Of a stretch of DNA of 56,925 nt, positions 28,180 through 37,459 are shown in pieces. Numbering within the stretch: position 1 is the first letter of the stretch; every line of letters begins with the position of its first letter. The stretch spans positions 1-56,925 of the forward strand of contig JARGOP010000032.1 in the NCBI GenBank assembly GCA_029233965.1, given 5' to 3'. A program made the position numbers and the translations under genes. Origin of the DNA: Verrucomicrobiales bacterium. GTDB taxonomy: Bacteria > Verrucomicrobiota > Verrucomicrobiia > Verrucomicrobiales > DEV007. Below the pieces are notes generated by a model that was given only the letters and a program-made list of their open reading frames with translations, did not search any database and was not told the origin of the DNA.

Positions 28180-28414
28180 CACAAAAAAGACCGGCCCCGT
28201 GAGGCAGTGAGCGCTTGCTTACGACGAAATCACTGCCCCCGCAATGTCTTTCCCTGTCTACGGGACGATGCCGGGCGGTCTTTCAAACAAGTGAAAAAGC
28301 CCCCCCGAGTCCGAAATCGACAGCGGCACGTCCTGTCATTACGGTTCTTATCATAAAAAACTGGGCGCTAACACGCGATTGACCCTGTAATGGACCGGAA
28401 CGAACCTGTCAGGT

Positions 28415-30409
28415 ATGAGCACTTTTGTGAAACATCAAAAACCCAAGCCGAAAGGTGTCAAACTGGCCCTTTTCCTTGGAGTCCTCTGGCTGGTTCTCCT
28501 CGCCGTCATGTGGTTTGCCTATAGGAACAGCGAAGGTGATGGCGGCGGCATCATGAATTTTATCGGCCGCTTTCACATCCTGATTGTCCACCTTCCGATC
28601 GGGGTGATTTTCCTGGGTGCAGTCATGGACGTCCTCTCCCGGCTCGCGGTCTTTTCCCATCTTCGAAGCAGCCTGCCTTTTGTTCACTGGATTGCCTTCA
28701 TCGGAGCAATCGGTGCGACGCTTGTCGGCTACCTTCTCATGAGCGTTGAGGGATTTGCCGGTCGCGCCATGGATCTGCACCTCTATTTCGGCCTGGCCGT
28801 CGTCGTCGCGACCTTCTTCGCCCTCTTCTTCTCACTTCGGAACCAGACCGTCCTCTCAACCCTCGCTGCTTTTGCTGCCGTCGGGACTGCGATGGCCAGT
28901 GGCCACTTCGGAGGCGCTATGGTTCATGAGGGTGACTACCTCGTCGAACACGCCCCCGAGCCACTGAAACCACTCCTCCTTATAGGCCTCGAAATTCACG
29001 GTGATGCAGCCCAAATCGAAGAAGTCGCCGGGAAAGAGCCTGCCGTAGCCGAAATCCCCCTGAGCGAGCGTATCGTCTACACTGACTTTGTCATTCCCAT
29101 CCTGGAAGCCAAGTGCAACGAGTGTCACAACGAGAACAAGGTGAAGGGCAAGCTGCGCATGGACACTCACGAGCTTCTCCTCGCCGGGGCTGAGGGTTCC
29201 GACTTCCCGACCATTGTCCCGGGAGACGCGGAGCAATCCGAAATGATCGTCCGGGTCACGCTCCCCAGTGATCATGACGAGTTCATGCCCACCAAGGGAG
29301 ATCCCCTCACTCCCGAGGAGATCGAACTGCTCAGCCTCTGGATCAAAGCAGGGGCCGGCACGGATATCACGATTGCCGGACTCGGAGAGGATCCCTCAAT
29401 CGAGGCAACCGCCCTCGCGGTTGAGGCCGGTTTCGAGGGTGCTGAAGAAGTCGCCGACATCGCGATGGCCACCTATGAGTCAGTCTGGGACACGCTCACC
29501 CCCGAAGAGCAGGACGCCCGCATGGCTGAAGTCAACGATGCCGCCGCCAAGTATCATTTTTCTGTGATGCCCATCTCGGCCGAAGATGACCGCCTCCGCA
29601 TCAACGTGATCAATGCTGCGAAGGAATTCGGGGATGACCAACTCGCGATGCTTGAGCCCGTCGCTGATCGCATTGTCTGGCTCGATCTGGCTCGCAGTCA
29701 GGTCACTGATGCCGGCATGGCTACCGTCGGAAAAATGCGCGCTCTCGAACGGCTTCACCTCGAAAATACCAGGGTGACCGATGAAGGCATCGCCAAAATC
29801 GGCGGACTCACCGGTCTCGAGTATCTGAACCTCTATGGCACCGGTGTGGGGAATGGTATCTTCGCGACCCTCGCGAACCTGCCCAACCTCAAGAAACTCT
29901 ATCTCTGGCAGACTGATGTCGATCCGACCGAGGCGAGAGCGTTCGAGCGCAGCGTGAATCTTGAAATCAACACCGGAGTTGAACTCGCCGCAGCCACTCC
30001 CGCGACCGCTCCGGCAGAGGAAGCGAAGCCTGCTCCGGAACCGGCGAAACCGGCCCCTGCAAAAAAGGAGGAGCCAAAGCCCGCCCCCAAGCCGGCCGAA
30101 GCGAAGAAGCCTGAGCCGAAGTCGGCCCCCAAGCCTGCTGAAACGAAAAAGACTGAAGCCAAGCCGGCGACCCCGGCCGCTAAACCCGCGACCCCGGCCG
30201 CAAAGCCGGAAACCAAGCCCGCGCCCAATCAAAAGCCGGCAACTCCGGCAGCGAAACCGGAACCTGCCGCAGACACTCCCCCGGCGGAAAAAGCAGAGCC
30301 GAAAGCCCCTGCCAAAGCAGAGACGAAACCGGCGGAAAAGGCCGCTCCGGCTCCGGCAAAAAAGGCCGATACCCCGCCAGCCCCCAAGCCGGCGGCAAAA
30401 GCAGATTAG
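28415..30409 (+). CDS. Membrane protein with planctomycete cytochrome c domain, leucine-rich repeats and Pro/Ala/Lys tail
   Basis: 664 residues in four parts. Residues 15-190 hold about five hydrophobic segments, including HILIVHLPIGVIFLGAVMDV, as in DUF2231-type modules. A cytochrome c-like domain has heme motif CNECH (234-238) and distal FMPTKGDPL. Two or three leucine-rich repeats follow (MRALERLHLENTRVTDEG, GLEYLNLYGTGV). The last 140 residues are Ala/Pro/Lys/Glu repeats, suited to spanning the periplasm. It probably carries heme on the outer face of the inner membrane; its redox partner is unknown. It precedes the ResB/CcsA genes that would mature such a protein. Confidence 0.85.
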   Translation: MSTFVKHQKPKPKGVKLALFLGVLWLVLLAVMWFAYRNSEGDGGGIMNFIGRFHILIVHLPIGVIFLGAVMDVLSRLAVFSHLRSSLPFVHWIAFIGAIGATLVGYLLMSVEGFAGRAMDLHLYFGLAVVVATFFALFFSLRNQTVLSTLAAFAAVGTAMASGHFGGAMVHEGDYLVEHAPEPLKPLLLIGLEIHGDAAQIEEVAGKEPAVAEIPLSERIVYTDFVIPILEAKCNECHNENKVKGKLRMDTHELLLAGAEGSDFPTIVPGDAEQSEMIVRVTLPSDHDEFMPTKGDPLTPEEIELLSLWIKAGAGTDITIAGLGEDPSIEATALAVEAGFEGAEEVADIAMATYESVWDTLTPEEQDARMAEVNDAAAKYHFSVMPISAEDDRLRINVINAAKEFGDDQLAMLEPVADRIVWLDLARSQVTDAGMATVGKMRALERLHLENTRVTDEGIAKIGGLTGLEYLNLYGTGVGNGIFATLANLPNLKKLYLWQTDVDPTEARAFERSVNLEINTGVELAAATPATAPAEEAKPAPEPAKPAPAKKEEPKPAPKPAEAKKPEPKSAPKPAETKKTEAKPATPAAKPATPAAKPETKPAPNQKPATPAAKPEPAADTPPAEKAEPKAPAKAETKPAEKAAPAPAKKADTPPAPKPAAKAD

Positions 30410-30415
30410 CAGAAA

Positions 30416-30457
30416 CCCCATCATTGGTGAAGAAGGTCCCGTGATGAGGGCTTTTTT
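30416..30457 (+). terminator. Rho-independent terminator after the cytochrome/LRR gene
   Basis: Arms CCCCATCA and TGATGAGGG (one bulged A) surround a loop of about 17 bases and are followed by six T residues. It starts seven bases after the stop codon of the upstream gene. Confidence 0.7.
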
Positions 30458-30505
30458 CTAACACATTAACGGTTCGAGCTGTCGTATTGATCGCTGCAAA
30501 CTTAC

Positions 30506-31159
30506 ATGAGACTTTCTTCCACCCTCCCGACTTTGCTGCTCGCGGCCCTGATGGCCACGAGCTGCGGTGACAATGGCCCCTCCGGTTCCGAAATCGTGAC
30601 CCGCGAACTTCCCGAATCGCAGCAGTCCTTCCGTCTGGTCGATTCCAGTGCCGAGCGGTTTCGTTATCAGAAGCGCGACGCGGCGGCCCCGGCGGCATCC
30701 TCGCAAGCTTCCTCAGCGCCTGAATTGATCTACACCACGCCCGAAGGCTGGGAAGAGAAAGCCGGCTCCATGATGCGTGACGTGAATCTTTCCTTCGGTG
30801 AAAACGACGAGGGCGAATGCTACGTCGCCCGTCTCCCCGGTGCCGGTGGCGGACTGGTTGCAAATGTGAATCGCTGGCTGGGTCAAATGGGTGCGGATTC
30901 CCTCACCGAGGAGGAGATCAATGCGCTTCCGAAGAAGCCCCTGTTCGGGCAGCCCGCGACTTTCATCGATGTCACCGGCGACTTTTCTCCCGGCATGGGT
31001 TCCTCCGAGGTGAAGAAGAATCATCGTTTACTCGGACTCATTCTTGCCTCCGATGCGGGTGCCGTGTTTGTCAAAATGACCGGCCCGGAGAAGCTCGTCG
31101 CTGAGAATGCAGACGGGTTCGATGTCTTCACCTCCTCTCTCGACGTATCGCTCAACTGA
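30506..31159 (+). CDS. Lipoprotein of unknown function upstream of cytochrome maturation genes
   Basis: 217 residues. The signal peptide ends ATSC (Cys20), a lipobox. The mature part is a single globular domain with WEEKAGSMMRDVNLSFG, then CYVARLPGAGGG and VKMTGPEKLV near the end. I do not recognise the family; the layout (a lipoprotein evaluating to a small mixed domain) is all that can be said. It lies 24 bases before resB and after a terminator, so it is probably the first gene of the resB-ccsA unit, hinting at a role tied to cytochrome or envelope assembly. Confidence 0.75.
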   Translation: MRLSSTLPTLLLAALMATSCGDNGPSGSEIVTRELPESQQSFRLVDSSAERFRYQKRDAAAPAASSQASSAPELIYTTPEGWEEKAGSMMRDVNLSFGENDEGECYVARLPGAGGGLVANVNRWLGQMGADSLTEEEINALPKKPLFGQPATFIDVTGDFSPGMGSSEVKKNHRLLGLILASDAGAVFVKMTGPEKLVAENADGFDVFTSSLDVSLN

Positions 31160-31183
31160 TTACCCGCGTAATTCTTTACTACC

Positions 31184-32422
31184 ATGGCAGGCAAATCCAT
31201 CAACTGGTCTCCCTCAAACTGGCCCAGGCTTTTCTATCAGTTCTTCACCTCCTTCAAGGTCGCGACGGCAGTGTTCGTCCTTATGACCCTGGTGACTCTT
31301 CTCGGTACGCTCGCGCAGGTCGATCACGGCCTCTACGCCGCAAAGGTGAAGTATTTTCACTCCTTCTTTTTCACCGAAAAGATTTTCGGAATTCCTGTCC
31401 TCCTCCCCGGGGGATTGCTTCTCATGATCATCCTCACGATCAACATGGTTCTCGGAGCTCTGGTAAAAGTGAGGAAACGCTGGAGAGGTGCCGGACTTCT
31501 CATTTCCCACTTCGGCATGATCATGCTTCTTGTGGGAGGATTTGTGACCTGGGCCTTCGCGACCGACGGCTACATGGCCCTCTACCCCGGCATGTCCTCA
31601 AACCGGGTCGAAAGCTATCGCAACTGGCAGCTTGAAGTCTTTCCTCTCGACGAAAACGGCAAAGCGAAGCAGGCTTGGATCCTCCCTTCGGATGAGCTGC
31701 AAAGCATCCGCGTCGATGAACAACGAAGCTATGACGCCGACGGCCTTCCCTTCAATGTGATCGTGAATGGCTTCACGAAGAACGCGACTCCGATTCCGGT
31801 CACGGCAAGTGCGGCTTCGGATGCGACCGGCAAGGAAATTGACGGGTTCAAGTTGGCTCCCCAGGATGCGTCGAAGGAAGCCGAGCAAAACCTCCCCGGC
31901 GCCTATGTTGCCTTCGATCCGGACGGAGAGGGCGAAAATGTTGAGGCGATCCTCTGGGCCGGCTCCTATCGTTTTGATCCGAAAGAGGATCCCATGCCTT
32001 TCCAGTTCACTGTCGATGGACAGAAATACGGAGCGATGCTCGCGAAAAAATCCTGGCACGTTCCCTTCGAAGTACGCCTCGACGAATTCATCTTCGAACG
32101 CCACCCCGGAGTGAGCACCGCACGAAACTTCGAAAGTCGTGTGACCCGACTCGAAGAGGAAAAGGAAACCTCTCTCGAAATCAAAATGAACGAGCCGATG
32201 CGTTACGTCGGCTACACCTTCTTCCAGGAGTCCTTCGGCCCACCCGACGGGAGACCGGGCGAAATGTTTTCCCAGTTTGCCGTGGCCAACAACCCTGCGG
32301 ATCAGTGGCCTCTCTGGTCGCTCGTGGTGACCGGAATCGGACTCGGGATTCACTTTTGCGTTATGCTCGTTGACTTTATCATTCGCTCCCGCAGGAAAAC
32401 CTCTGCCTCCCCCCAGTCATGA
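31184..32422 (+). CDS. resB: ResB-like cytochrome c biogenesis protein
   Basis: 412 residues. Hydrophobic segments at the N-terminus (FKVATAVFVLMTLVTLLGTLAQ), at about 65-90 and about 105-125, a large periplasmic domain, and a final helix near the C-terminus (LVVTGIGLGIHFCVMLVDFI) match ResB/Ccs1. In system II maturation ResB and CcsA form the heme-delivery and ligation complex that attaches heme to CxxCH proteins. The stop overlaps the start of ccsA. Mature targets in this window include the PSD1, DUF1592 and class I cytochrome proteins. Confidence 0.87.
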   Translation: MAGKSINWSPSNWPRLFYQFFTSFKVATAVFVLMTLVTLLGTLAQVDHGLYAAKVKYFHSFFFTEKIFGIPVLLPGGLLLMIILTINMVLGALVKVRKRWRGAGLLISHFGMIMLLVGGFVTWAFATDGYMALYPGMSSNRVESYRNWQLEVFPLDENGKAKQAWILPSDELQSIRVDEQRSYDADGLPFNVIVNGFTKNATPIPVTASAASDATGKEIDGFKLAPQDASKEAEQNLPGAYVAFDPDGEGENVEAILWAGSYRFDPKEDPMPFQFTVDGQKYGAMLAKKSWHVPFEVRLDEFIFERHPGVSTARNFESRVTRLEEEKETSLEIKMNEPMRYVGYTFFQESFGPPDGRPGEMFSQFAVANNPADQWPLWSLVVTGIGLGIHFCVMLVDFIIRSRRKTSASPQS

Positions 32423-34455
32423 AACGTCTCCTTGTTGCCCTCCTTTTTACGGTATTCACGCTGCCCGGATTTGTCTCGGCCCGTGATTTGCCCAAGACAC
32501 TCCTGCCCTCCTATGAGCCCTGGGATCAGGAAGTCGTTCATACGTTCGAAAACCTGCTCGTGCAGGACGGCGGCCGCGTAAAACCGATTTACTCGGTGGC
32601 CCGCTTTACTCTGATGCAGTTCAGCGGCAAGACGACGGCTTCCTTCCAGACGGCCGATGGCGTGGATCACCGTCTCCACTATGCCGAGTGGCTCCTCAAT
32701 GTGCTTTTCAAAGGTGAGGTCGCTAAAGATCTCCCCGTTTTCGTCGTCGACGACTCCGCTGCGGTGGTTCAGATCGGAGTGTCGCCAAAATCCAAACGCG
32801 ACCGCTACTCCTACAACGAACTCTTTCCCGGGCGCGCCAAGCTCGCCGAGTTGAGTGCCCAGTTCGCAGAGAAGCAGAAGAAATACGAGGACAGCGAAAA
32901 AGATCCTCAATATGAACTCGGTCGCGTCGAGGGAATGATTCTGACCCTTGGACGAAACATCAGCTCTTTCGAGTATCTCATCGGTCAGTTCGGATTCGCC
33001 CGCCAGGGGGAGTTGCTCGTGAATGAGAATATTCTCCCGCCGGAGCTCACCGAACTCGCCAAGCGACTCGACGTCGTTGAAATGCTCGAACGCATGCCGG
33101 AAATGACTCTCGACCAGCTCGTGCAGGCGGTCCGCTCCCAGCCGGGTGCGTCTGAAGACGAGCGCATGTTCTCCGGCGCTCTTCGCCTTTTCTTTTTTCA
33201 CGCCAACACCGCGAGAGGGCTGAACCTTTTCCCCCCGCAGGAAATGGACAACGAAGTGTGGCTCTCTGCGAGCGATGTCATGATCGAGGCCCTCGGAAAT
33301 AAAGAGATGCGTCCCTGGGCCGGTGAGCAACTCAACAAGATCAAGGTTCTTGTCGATGCCCGGAACGAAAGCCCCGAGGCCTTCGCCAAAGAACTCACTG
33401 CCTTCGCGGAATGGCAGCATTCGATCTCCGACCCCCGCGGGGAAGGACTGCATTCCAGTCTCGAGGTCCAAATGTACCGCGATAAGCCTTTCTACAACTC
33501 CCTCGTCTGTTTCATCATCGCGTTTGTCGTCATGGCCTTCAGCTGGCTTACGCCCGGCAGCAAAACAGGCAAAGCGCTCATCCTCATTGCGAGCCTCATC
33601 GCCCTCGCCGGTCTCGTCCTCAACATTTACGGCATCACGCTGCGCAGCATCATTCGCCAGCGACCGCCGATCACGAACCTCTACGACACCGTCATCTTCA
33701 TCACCGGCACGGCCGTTCTCCTCGGTCTCCTCATCGAGTATTTCACCCGCCTCGGCGTTGGAACTCTGGTCGCGATCCTTTCCGGACTCATGGGAATGTT
33801 CCTTTCGATAAAGTATGAGGCCAAGGAGGCGACGGACACGATCACCCAACTCGTCGCTGTGCTGGACACGAACTTCTGGCTCGCCACCCACGTAACGATC
33901 ATCAACATCGGATACGCTGCAGGACTCGTCGCAGCGATCATCGGGGTGATCTACCTGACCGGGCGCTTTGTCATGATGCTCATGGGGAAACAGGCGAAGG
34001 ATTTCTTCAAGACATTGACCCGCATGAACTACGGGGTGATTTGCTTTTGCCTCTTTTTCGCGCTCGTCGGCACCGTCCTCGGCGGAATCTGGGCCAACTA
34101 CAGCTGGGGGCGCTTCTGGGGCTGGGATCCCAAAGAAAATGGAGCGCTCATGATCTGTCTCTGGACCCTCGTGATTCTTCATGGTCGCATGGCCGGATGG
34201 ATTCGTGATCTCGGTGTCCACATGAACGCGATCATTCTTGCGATTATCACCACCTTCAGCTGGTGGGGCGTGAACAACCTCGGTGTGGGTCTCCACAGCT
34301 ACGGCTTCACCGAGGGCGTCTGGGGAGCTCTCTATGGTTCGTGGGCGATCCTTGGTATTTTCATGCTCATGGGCGTCGTCGTCTGGTGCAACGACCGGAA
34401 GAAAAAATCCACGAAGAAAGGCGACGCCAAGGGGGCCGAGCCGGTCCCCGCCTGA
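32419..34455 (+). CDS. ccsA: CcsA/ResC cytochrome c maturation protein with N-terminal extension
   Basis: 678 residues starting in an ATGA overlap with resB. The first 350 residues form a soluble, secreted-type domain with a signal at the N-terminus, which is longer than the usual CcsA. The C-terminal half has about eight transmembrane helices with the tryptophan-rich heme-handling motif WGRFWGWDPKENGA (about 562-575) and flanking histidines. It acts with ResB to move heme out and link it to apocytochromes. The N-terminal extension resembles the ResB-associated part seen in Bacteroidetes/verrucomicrobial forms, but I cannot name it. Confidence 0.9.
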   Translation: MKRLLVALLFTVFTLPGFVSARDLPKTLLPSYEPWDQEVVHTFENLLVQDGGRVKPIYSVARFTLMQFSGKTTASFQTADGVDHRLHYAEWLLNVLFKGEVAKDLPVFVVDDSAAVVQIGVSPKSKRDRYSYNELFPGRAKLAELSAQFAEKQKKYEDSEKDPQYELGRVEGMILTLGRNISSFEYLIGQFGFARQGELLVNENILPPELTELAKRLDVVEMLERMPEMTLDQLVQAVRSQPGASEDERMFSGALRLFFFHANTARGLNLFPPQEMDNEVWLSASDVMIEALGNKEMRPWAGEQLNKIKVLVDARNESPEAFAKELTAFAEWQHSISDPRGEGLHSSLEVQMYRDKPFYNSLVCFIIAFVVMAFSWLTPGSKTGKALILIASLIALAGLVLNIYGITLRSIIRQRPPITNLYDTVIFITGTAVLLGLLIEYFTRLGVGTLVAILSGLMGMFLSIKYEAKEATDTITQLVAVLDTNFWLATHVTIINIGYAAGLVAAIIGVIYLTGRFVMMLMGKQAKDFFKTLTRMNYGVICFCLFFALVGTVLGGIWANYSWGRFWGWDPKENGALMICLWTLVILHGRMAGWIRDLGVHMNAIILAIITTFSWWGVNNLGVGLHSYGFTEGVWGALYGSWAILGIFMLMGVVVWCNDRKKKSTKKGDAKGAEPVPA

Positions 34456-34521
34456 GTCGATGCTCCTGACAGTTTTGATCTTCCCGCTGGCAATTGCGCA
34501 GAGTTTGCCTACTATCTTTGC

Positions 34522-34611
34522 ATGGCCATTTTTCTAGGAATCTTCATCGCAGTCGTGTTTCTCCTCGCCGGCATCCTTGCCTTTCAGTATCTCCTGAACG
34601 GCAAGAGCTAG
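34522..34611 (+). CDS. Possible 29-residue single-helix membrane peptide
   Basis: ATG at 34522 opens a frame for 29 residues that is almost wholly one transmembrane helix (MAIFLGIFIAVVFLLAGILA) and ends NGKS. It lies 66 bases after ccsA on the same strand. No convincing ribosome-binding site is seen, so this is a candidate only. Confidence 0.3.
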   Translation: MAIFLGIFIAVVFLLAGILAFQYLLNGKS

Positions 34612-34670
34612 GCGGGAAACACCGGAGACAGAGCAGACCACAATAAGCGGCACCTCCACCCTGTCAGAAC

Positions 34671-35711
34671 ATGGCAGGTTTCACGTCCGGAACGACGTCG
34701 GAGCGACCGTCTTTTCTATTCTTTCGGGTATTTCCGCCATGTTTTTCACGGCCCGGGTCTTCAGTTCCGCTGAATGCGCCGGACCGAAGCCGGAAGCGAC
34801 GATTGATCCGATCCCCCCCCACCGGCGCTGCCGTCTCAACGCTCACGAATGAGCTCGCGACTGCCCGGGAGGCCCTCGAGGCCGAATCTTCAAGCCGGGC
34901 GGAATTGGCCCTCCAGCTACGTCAAAGCCACGAAGCGGTGACTGATTATGAAGCGGAGAAAGCAGAGCTGATCGCAGCAAGAGAGAAGCTTTCCGGAGAG
35001 AGCGAGTCGCTGCGGAAAAGAATTGGAGCGCTCATTGCTGAGCAGCAGACTTTGCGCGCTGAACTCTCAAAGACATCCGCTTCTGATTCCACCTCTTTGA
35101 AAAACGAAGTCGCCAGGCTGAAAAAACAGATCGAATCGGAAAGAAAAAAAACTGCGAAGAGGCGAAAGCCGGCCTCACCGCAGAGATTGAAACGCTTCAA
35201 AAGGGAATTGATCAGGCCCTCTACGGGGATCAGCTCAAACCCGTCGGCGATTTTCCCGCGCTCGACCTTCCATTCCTCATCAATGATCCCATCCAACTGG
35301 ATCGGAAATTCCGTTCTGTCTTCATCGAACTCCGCGGCATGAAAGACAGCGGAGAGGAGATGAAGGCGGCATACGACAAGCTCACGAAAGACGGGAAAAC
35401 GAGTGCACTTCACCGGATCCCCTTCGAATCCGGCTCCGCTGAGGTGGTTGCATCCGAGACAAAAAAGCGTACGGAGCTGCTCAAAGAATCGCCCCGGGGG
35501 GCCAAATTTCTCGTCGTGGGCTATGCCTCGACGGACGGAGACGCGAAATCGAATTACGAGCTTTCCTCGAAACGGGCTTCGAGTTTCGCCGCGAAACTGG
35601 CGGGCTTCGAAGGCATGGATAAGGAGTCCGTGCAGGCCGTTTACTTCGGACAGACTCAGCGCCTCCGAGATGGCTCCGAACCGCATCGTTGAAGTCTGGC
35701 GGGTGAAGTGA
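34671..35711 (+). pseudogene. OmpA-like peptidoglycan-binding protein gene with three frame breaks
   Basis: Parts of one coiled-coil plus OmpA protein occur in alternating frames. A hydrophobic anchor (VGATVFSILSGISAMFF) is in one frame up to a run of eight C at 34813-34820. A coiled coil (TNELATAREALEAE to KKQIESERKK) is in the next frame up to a run of eight A at 35144-35151. The OmpA domain (RIPFESGSAEVV, FLVVGYASTDGDAKSNYELS) lies in the first frame again, and the expected tail (EMAPNRIVEVWRV) is shifted once more near 35660. Intact, it would tether the envelope to peptidoglycan. Start coordinates are approximate. Confidence 0.65.
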
Positions 35712-35740
35712 TCACGCCTTGGCCTCCCTTCACTTGATGG

Positions 35741-35775
35741 AAGCAGTCCACGTCTTCGGACCGGACTGCTTTTTT
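35741..35775 (+). terminator. Rho-independent terminator before pyruvate kinase
   Basis: Perfect 9-base arms AAGCAGTCC and GGACTGCTT with a 13-base loop run into a stretch of seven T. It separates the OmpA-like locus from pyk. Confidence 0.8.
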
Positions 35776-35839
35776 GTGTCAAAATGGTGAATCGTGTTCT
35801 CTATTTCCCTGCCTATTGTTTTTCTCTCTTCCTTCTCCC

Positions 35840-37246
35840 ATGAGCACCCGCAAAACGAAAATCATCTCCACCCTTGGCCCCGCGACCCAGAGTCCGGAAA
35901 TGATCGCGAAACTGATCGAAACCGGAGCCAACGTGTTTCGCCTCAACATGAGTCATGCCTCGCACGAATGGACTCGCGAGATCGTCAAACACATCCGGGA
36001 GCAATCGGAAGCACTCGGCATGAGTGTGGCAACCCTCATCGATCTACAGGGTCCTTCCATCCGCACCGGAGATGTCGATGGAAAACTCGATCTCAAAAAG
36101 GGTGATGTCGTCGAGTTCCGAAATGCCAACCTTGAGGCAAACAGCAGGATTTCCGTGACAACCAACTACGACGGCCTCCACGAAGATGTCTCCGTGGGAG
36201 ATGTCATGCTCGTCGACAATGGAGAGATTCATTTCCGCGTCGATCGCATCGATGAAGGCCGCCTCACCTGCGAAGTCCTCACCGATGGCCTCATGGGATC
36301 GCGCCGTCACATCAACCTTCCCGGAATTCGTGTGAACCTCCCTCCTCTCACAAAAAAGGACCTCTGCGATCTCGAACTCGCCGCCGAACTCCAGGTCGAT
36401 TTTATCGCAATCAGCTTCGTGAGGGACGGCGGCCATGTGAAATACCTCCGTGAAAAGCTCGATGAGCAGGACTGCAGGGCGAGGATCGTTTCCAAGATCG
36501 AGGACCAGGAAGCGGTGAAAAATCTCACGGAGATCATTGTCGAATCGGATGCCGTCATGGTTGCCCGCGGTGATCTCGGCATTGAAGTTCACATCGAGGA
36601 ACTTCCTGTGATTCAGCGAAACATCGTCAAGGAGTCGGCCCGCATCGGACGCAAAGTCATCGTTGCCACTCACATGCTCGAATCGATGGTCGAGAACCCG
36701 GTTCCGACCCGTGCTGAAGTCACCGACGTCGCCAACGCAATCTTTGAGCAGGCCGATGCCGTCATGGTCAGCGGTGAAACCTCGGTCGGGCACTACCCCG
36801 TCAAATGCATTGAGGTTCTCAACCGGATCGCCTGCCGCATGGAGCGCGAACCGGGTGCCGGTTTCAGCAAAGAGATCGAACTTCGCACCGAGAAACAGCA
36901 CACCGTGAAAGCGGCCGTCGGTCTCGCTGATTCCCTTCACGATTCGACCATCATCATCTTTACCGCCCGGGGCGTACTGGCCAACTACGCCGCCCACATG
37001 CGACCGGCTCACTCCGGCATCTTCGCTTTCTGCCCGGATGCTTCCGTGGTGCGATCACTCCACATGAATCGAAGCGTATTTCCCTACGTCATGGAATTCG
37101 CCGATGATCCGGAGGAAAGCATCCGACGGGCGATCGAATTTTTGAAGGAAAAGGACCTGATCGAATCCGGCGATCAGGTCGTGATTCTCAGTGACGTGCT
37201 CAACCGGGAATTCGACACGGAATCTATTCTCCTCCGCCGGGCATGA
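35840..37246 (+). CDS. pyk: Pyruvate kinase
   Basis: 468 residues from the ATG at 35840. The N-terminus is the canonical TKIISTLGPATQSPE, then VFRLNMSHASHEW, the metal-site region DFIAISFVRDG, the substrate-loop SKIEDQEAV, and MVARGDLGIEV with VATHMLESMVENPVPTRAEVTDVANA. It makes ATP and pyruvate from phosphoenolpyruvate in glycolysis. The C-terminal domain is of normal length. Its stop overlaps the DUF4250 gene start (ATGA), so both are translated together. A terminator stands just before it. Confidence 0.96.
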   Translation: MSTRKTKIISTLGPATQSPEMIAKLIETGANVFRLNMSHASHEWTREIVKHIREQSEALGMSVATLIDLQGPSIRTGDVDGKLDLKKGDVVEFRNANLEANSRISVTTNYDGLHEDVSVGDVMLVDNGEIHFRVDRIDEGRLTCEVLTDGLMGSRRHINLPGIRVNLPPLTKKDLCDLELAAELQVDFIAISFVRDGGHVKYLREKLDEQDCRARIVSKIEDQEAVKNLTEIIVESDAVMVARGDLGIEVHIEELPVIQRNIVKESARIGRKVIVATHMLESMVENPVPTRAEVTDVANAIFEQADAVMVSGETSVGHYPVKCIEVLNRIACRMEREPGAGFSKEIELRTEKQHTVKAAVGLADSLHDSTIIIFTARGVLANYAAHMRPAHSGIFAFCPDASVVRSLHMNRSVFPYVMEFADDPEESIRRAIEFLKEKDLIESGDQVVILSDVLNREFDTESILLRRA

Positions 37247-37455
37247 ACTTGAAGCAATTTGACAAGCTGGATCCCAATCTCCTTCCGGGACTGCTGAATA
37301 CCGCTTTGCGAAATGACTGCGACAACCTCGAAGACCTCGCGAGAACTCACGACCTCGATCAGGAAGCTCTCGAGCAGAAACTAAAACACCTCGGCTACCG
37401 CTATGTGGCCGGGGTGAATCAATTCCGTCCCGTTCCGGGGAGTGGAGACTCGTGA
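37243..37455 (+). CDS. DUF4250-like small protein
   Basis: 70 residues. LDPNLLPGLLNTALRN followed by NLEDLARTHDLDQEAL and LGYRY with NQFRP matches the DUF4250 pattern (a short helical protein with an HTH-like look). The ATG overlaps the pyk stop. Its function is unknown, and it converges on the cytochrome gene with four bases between. Confidence 0.72.
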   Translation: MNLKQFDKLDPNLLPGLLNTALRNDCDNLEDLARTHDLDQEALEQKLKHLGYRYVAGVNQFRPVPGSGDS

Positions 37456-37459
37456 GTGA

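Noticed and set aside
32350-34296. 648-codon reverse open frame
   Set aside because: Antisense to ccsA, with very charged, featureless sequence; a shadow of the codon bias of the real gene.
35144-35170. Programmed -1 frameshift at the A8 tract with the following hairpin
   Set aside because: Attractive alone, but the same gene has two other frame breaks, so mutation or sequencing error is simpler.
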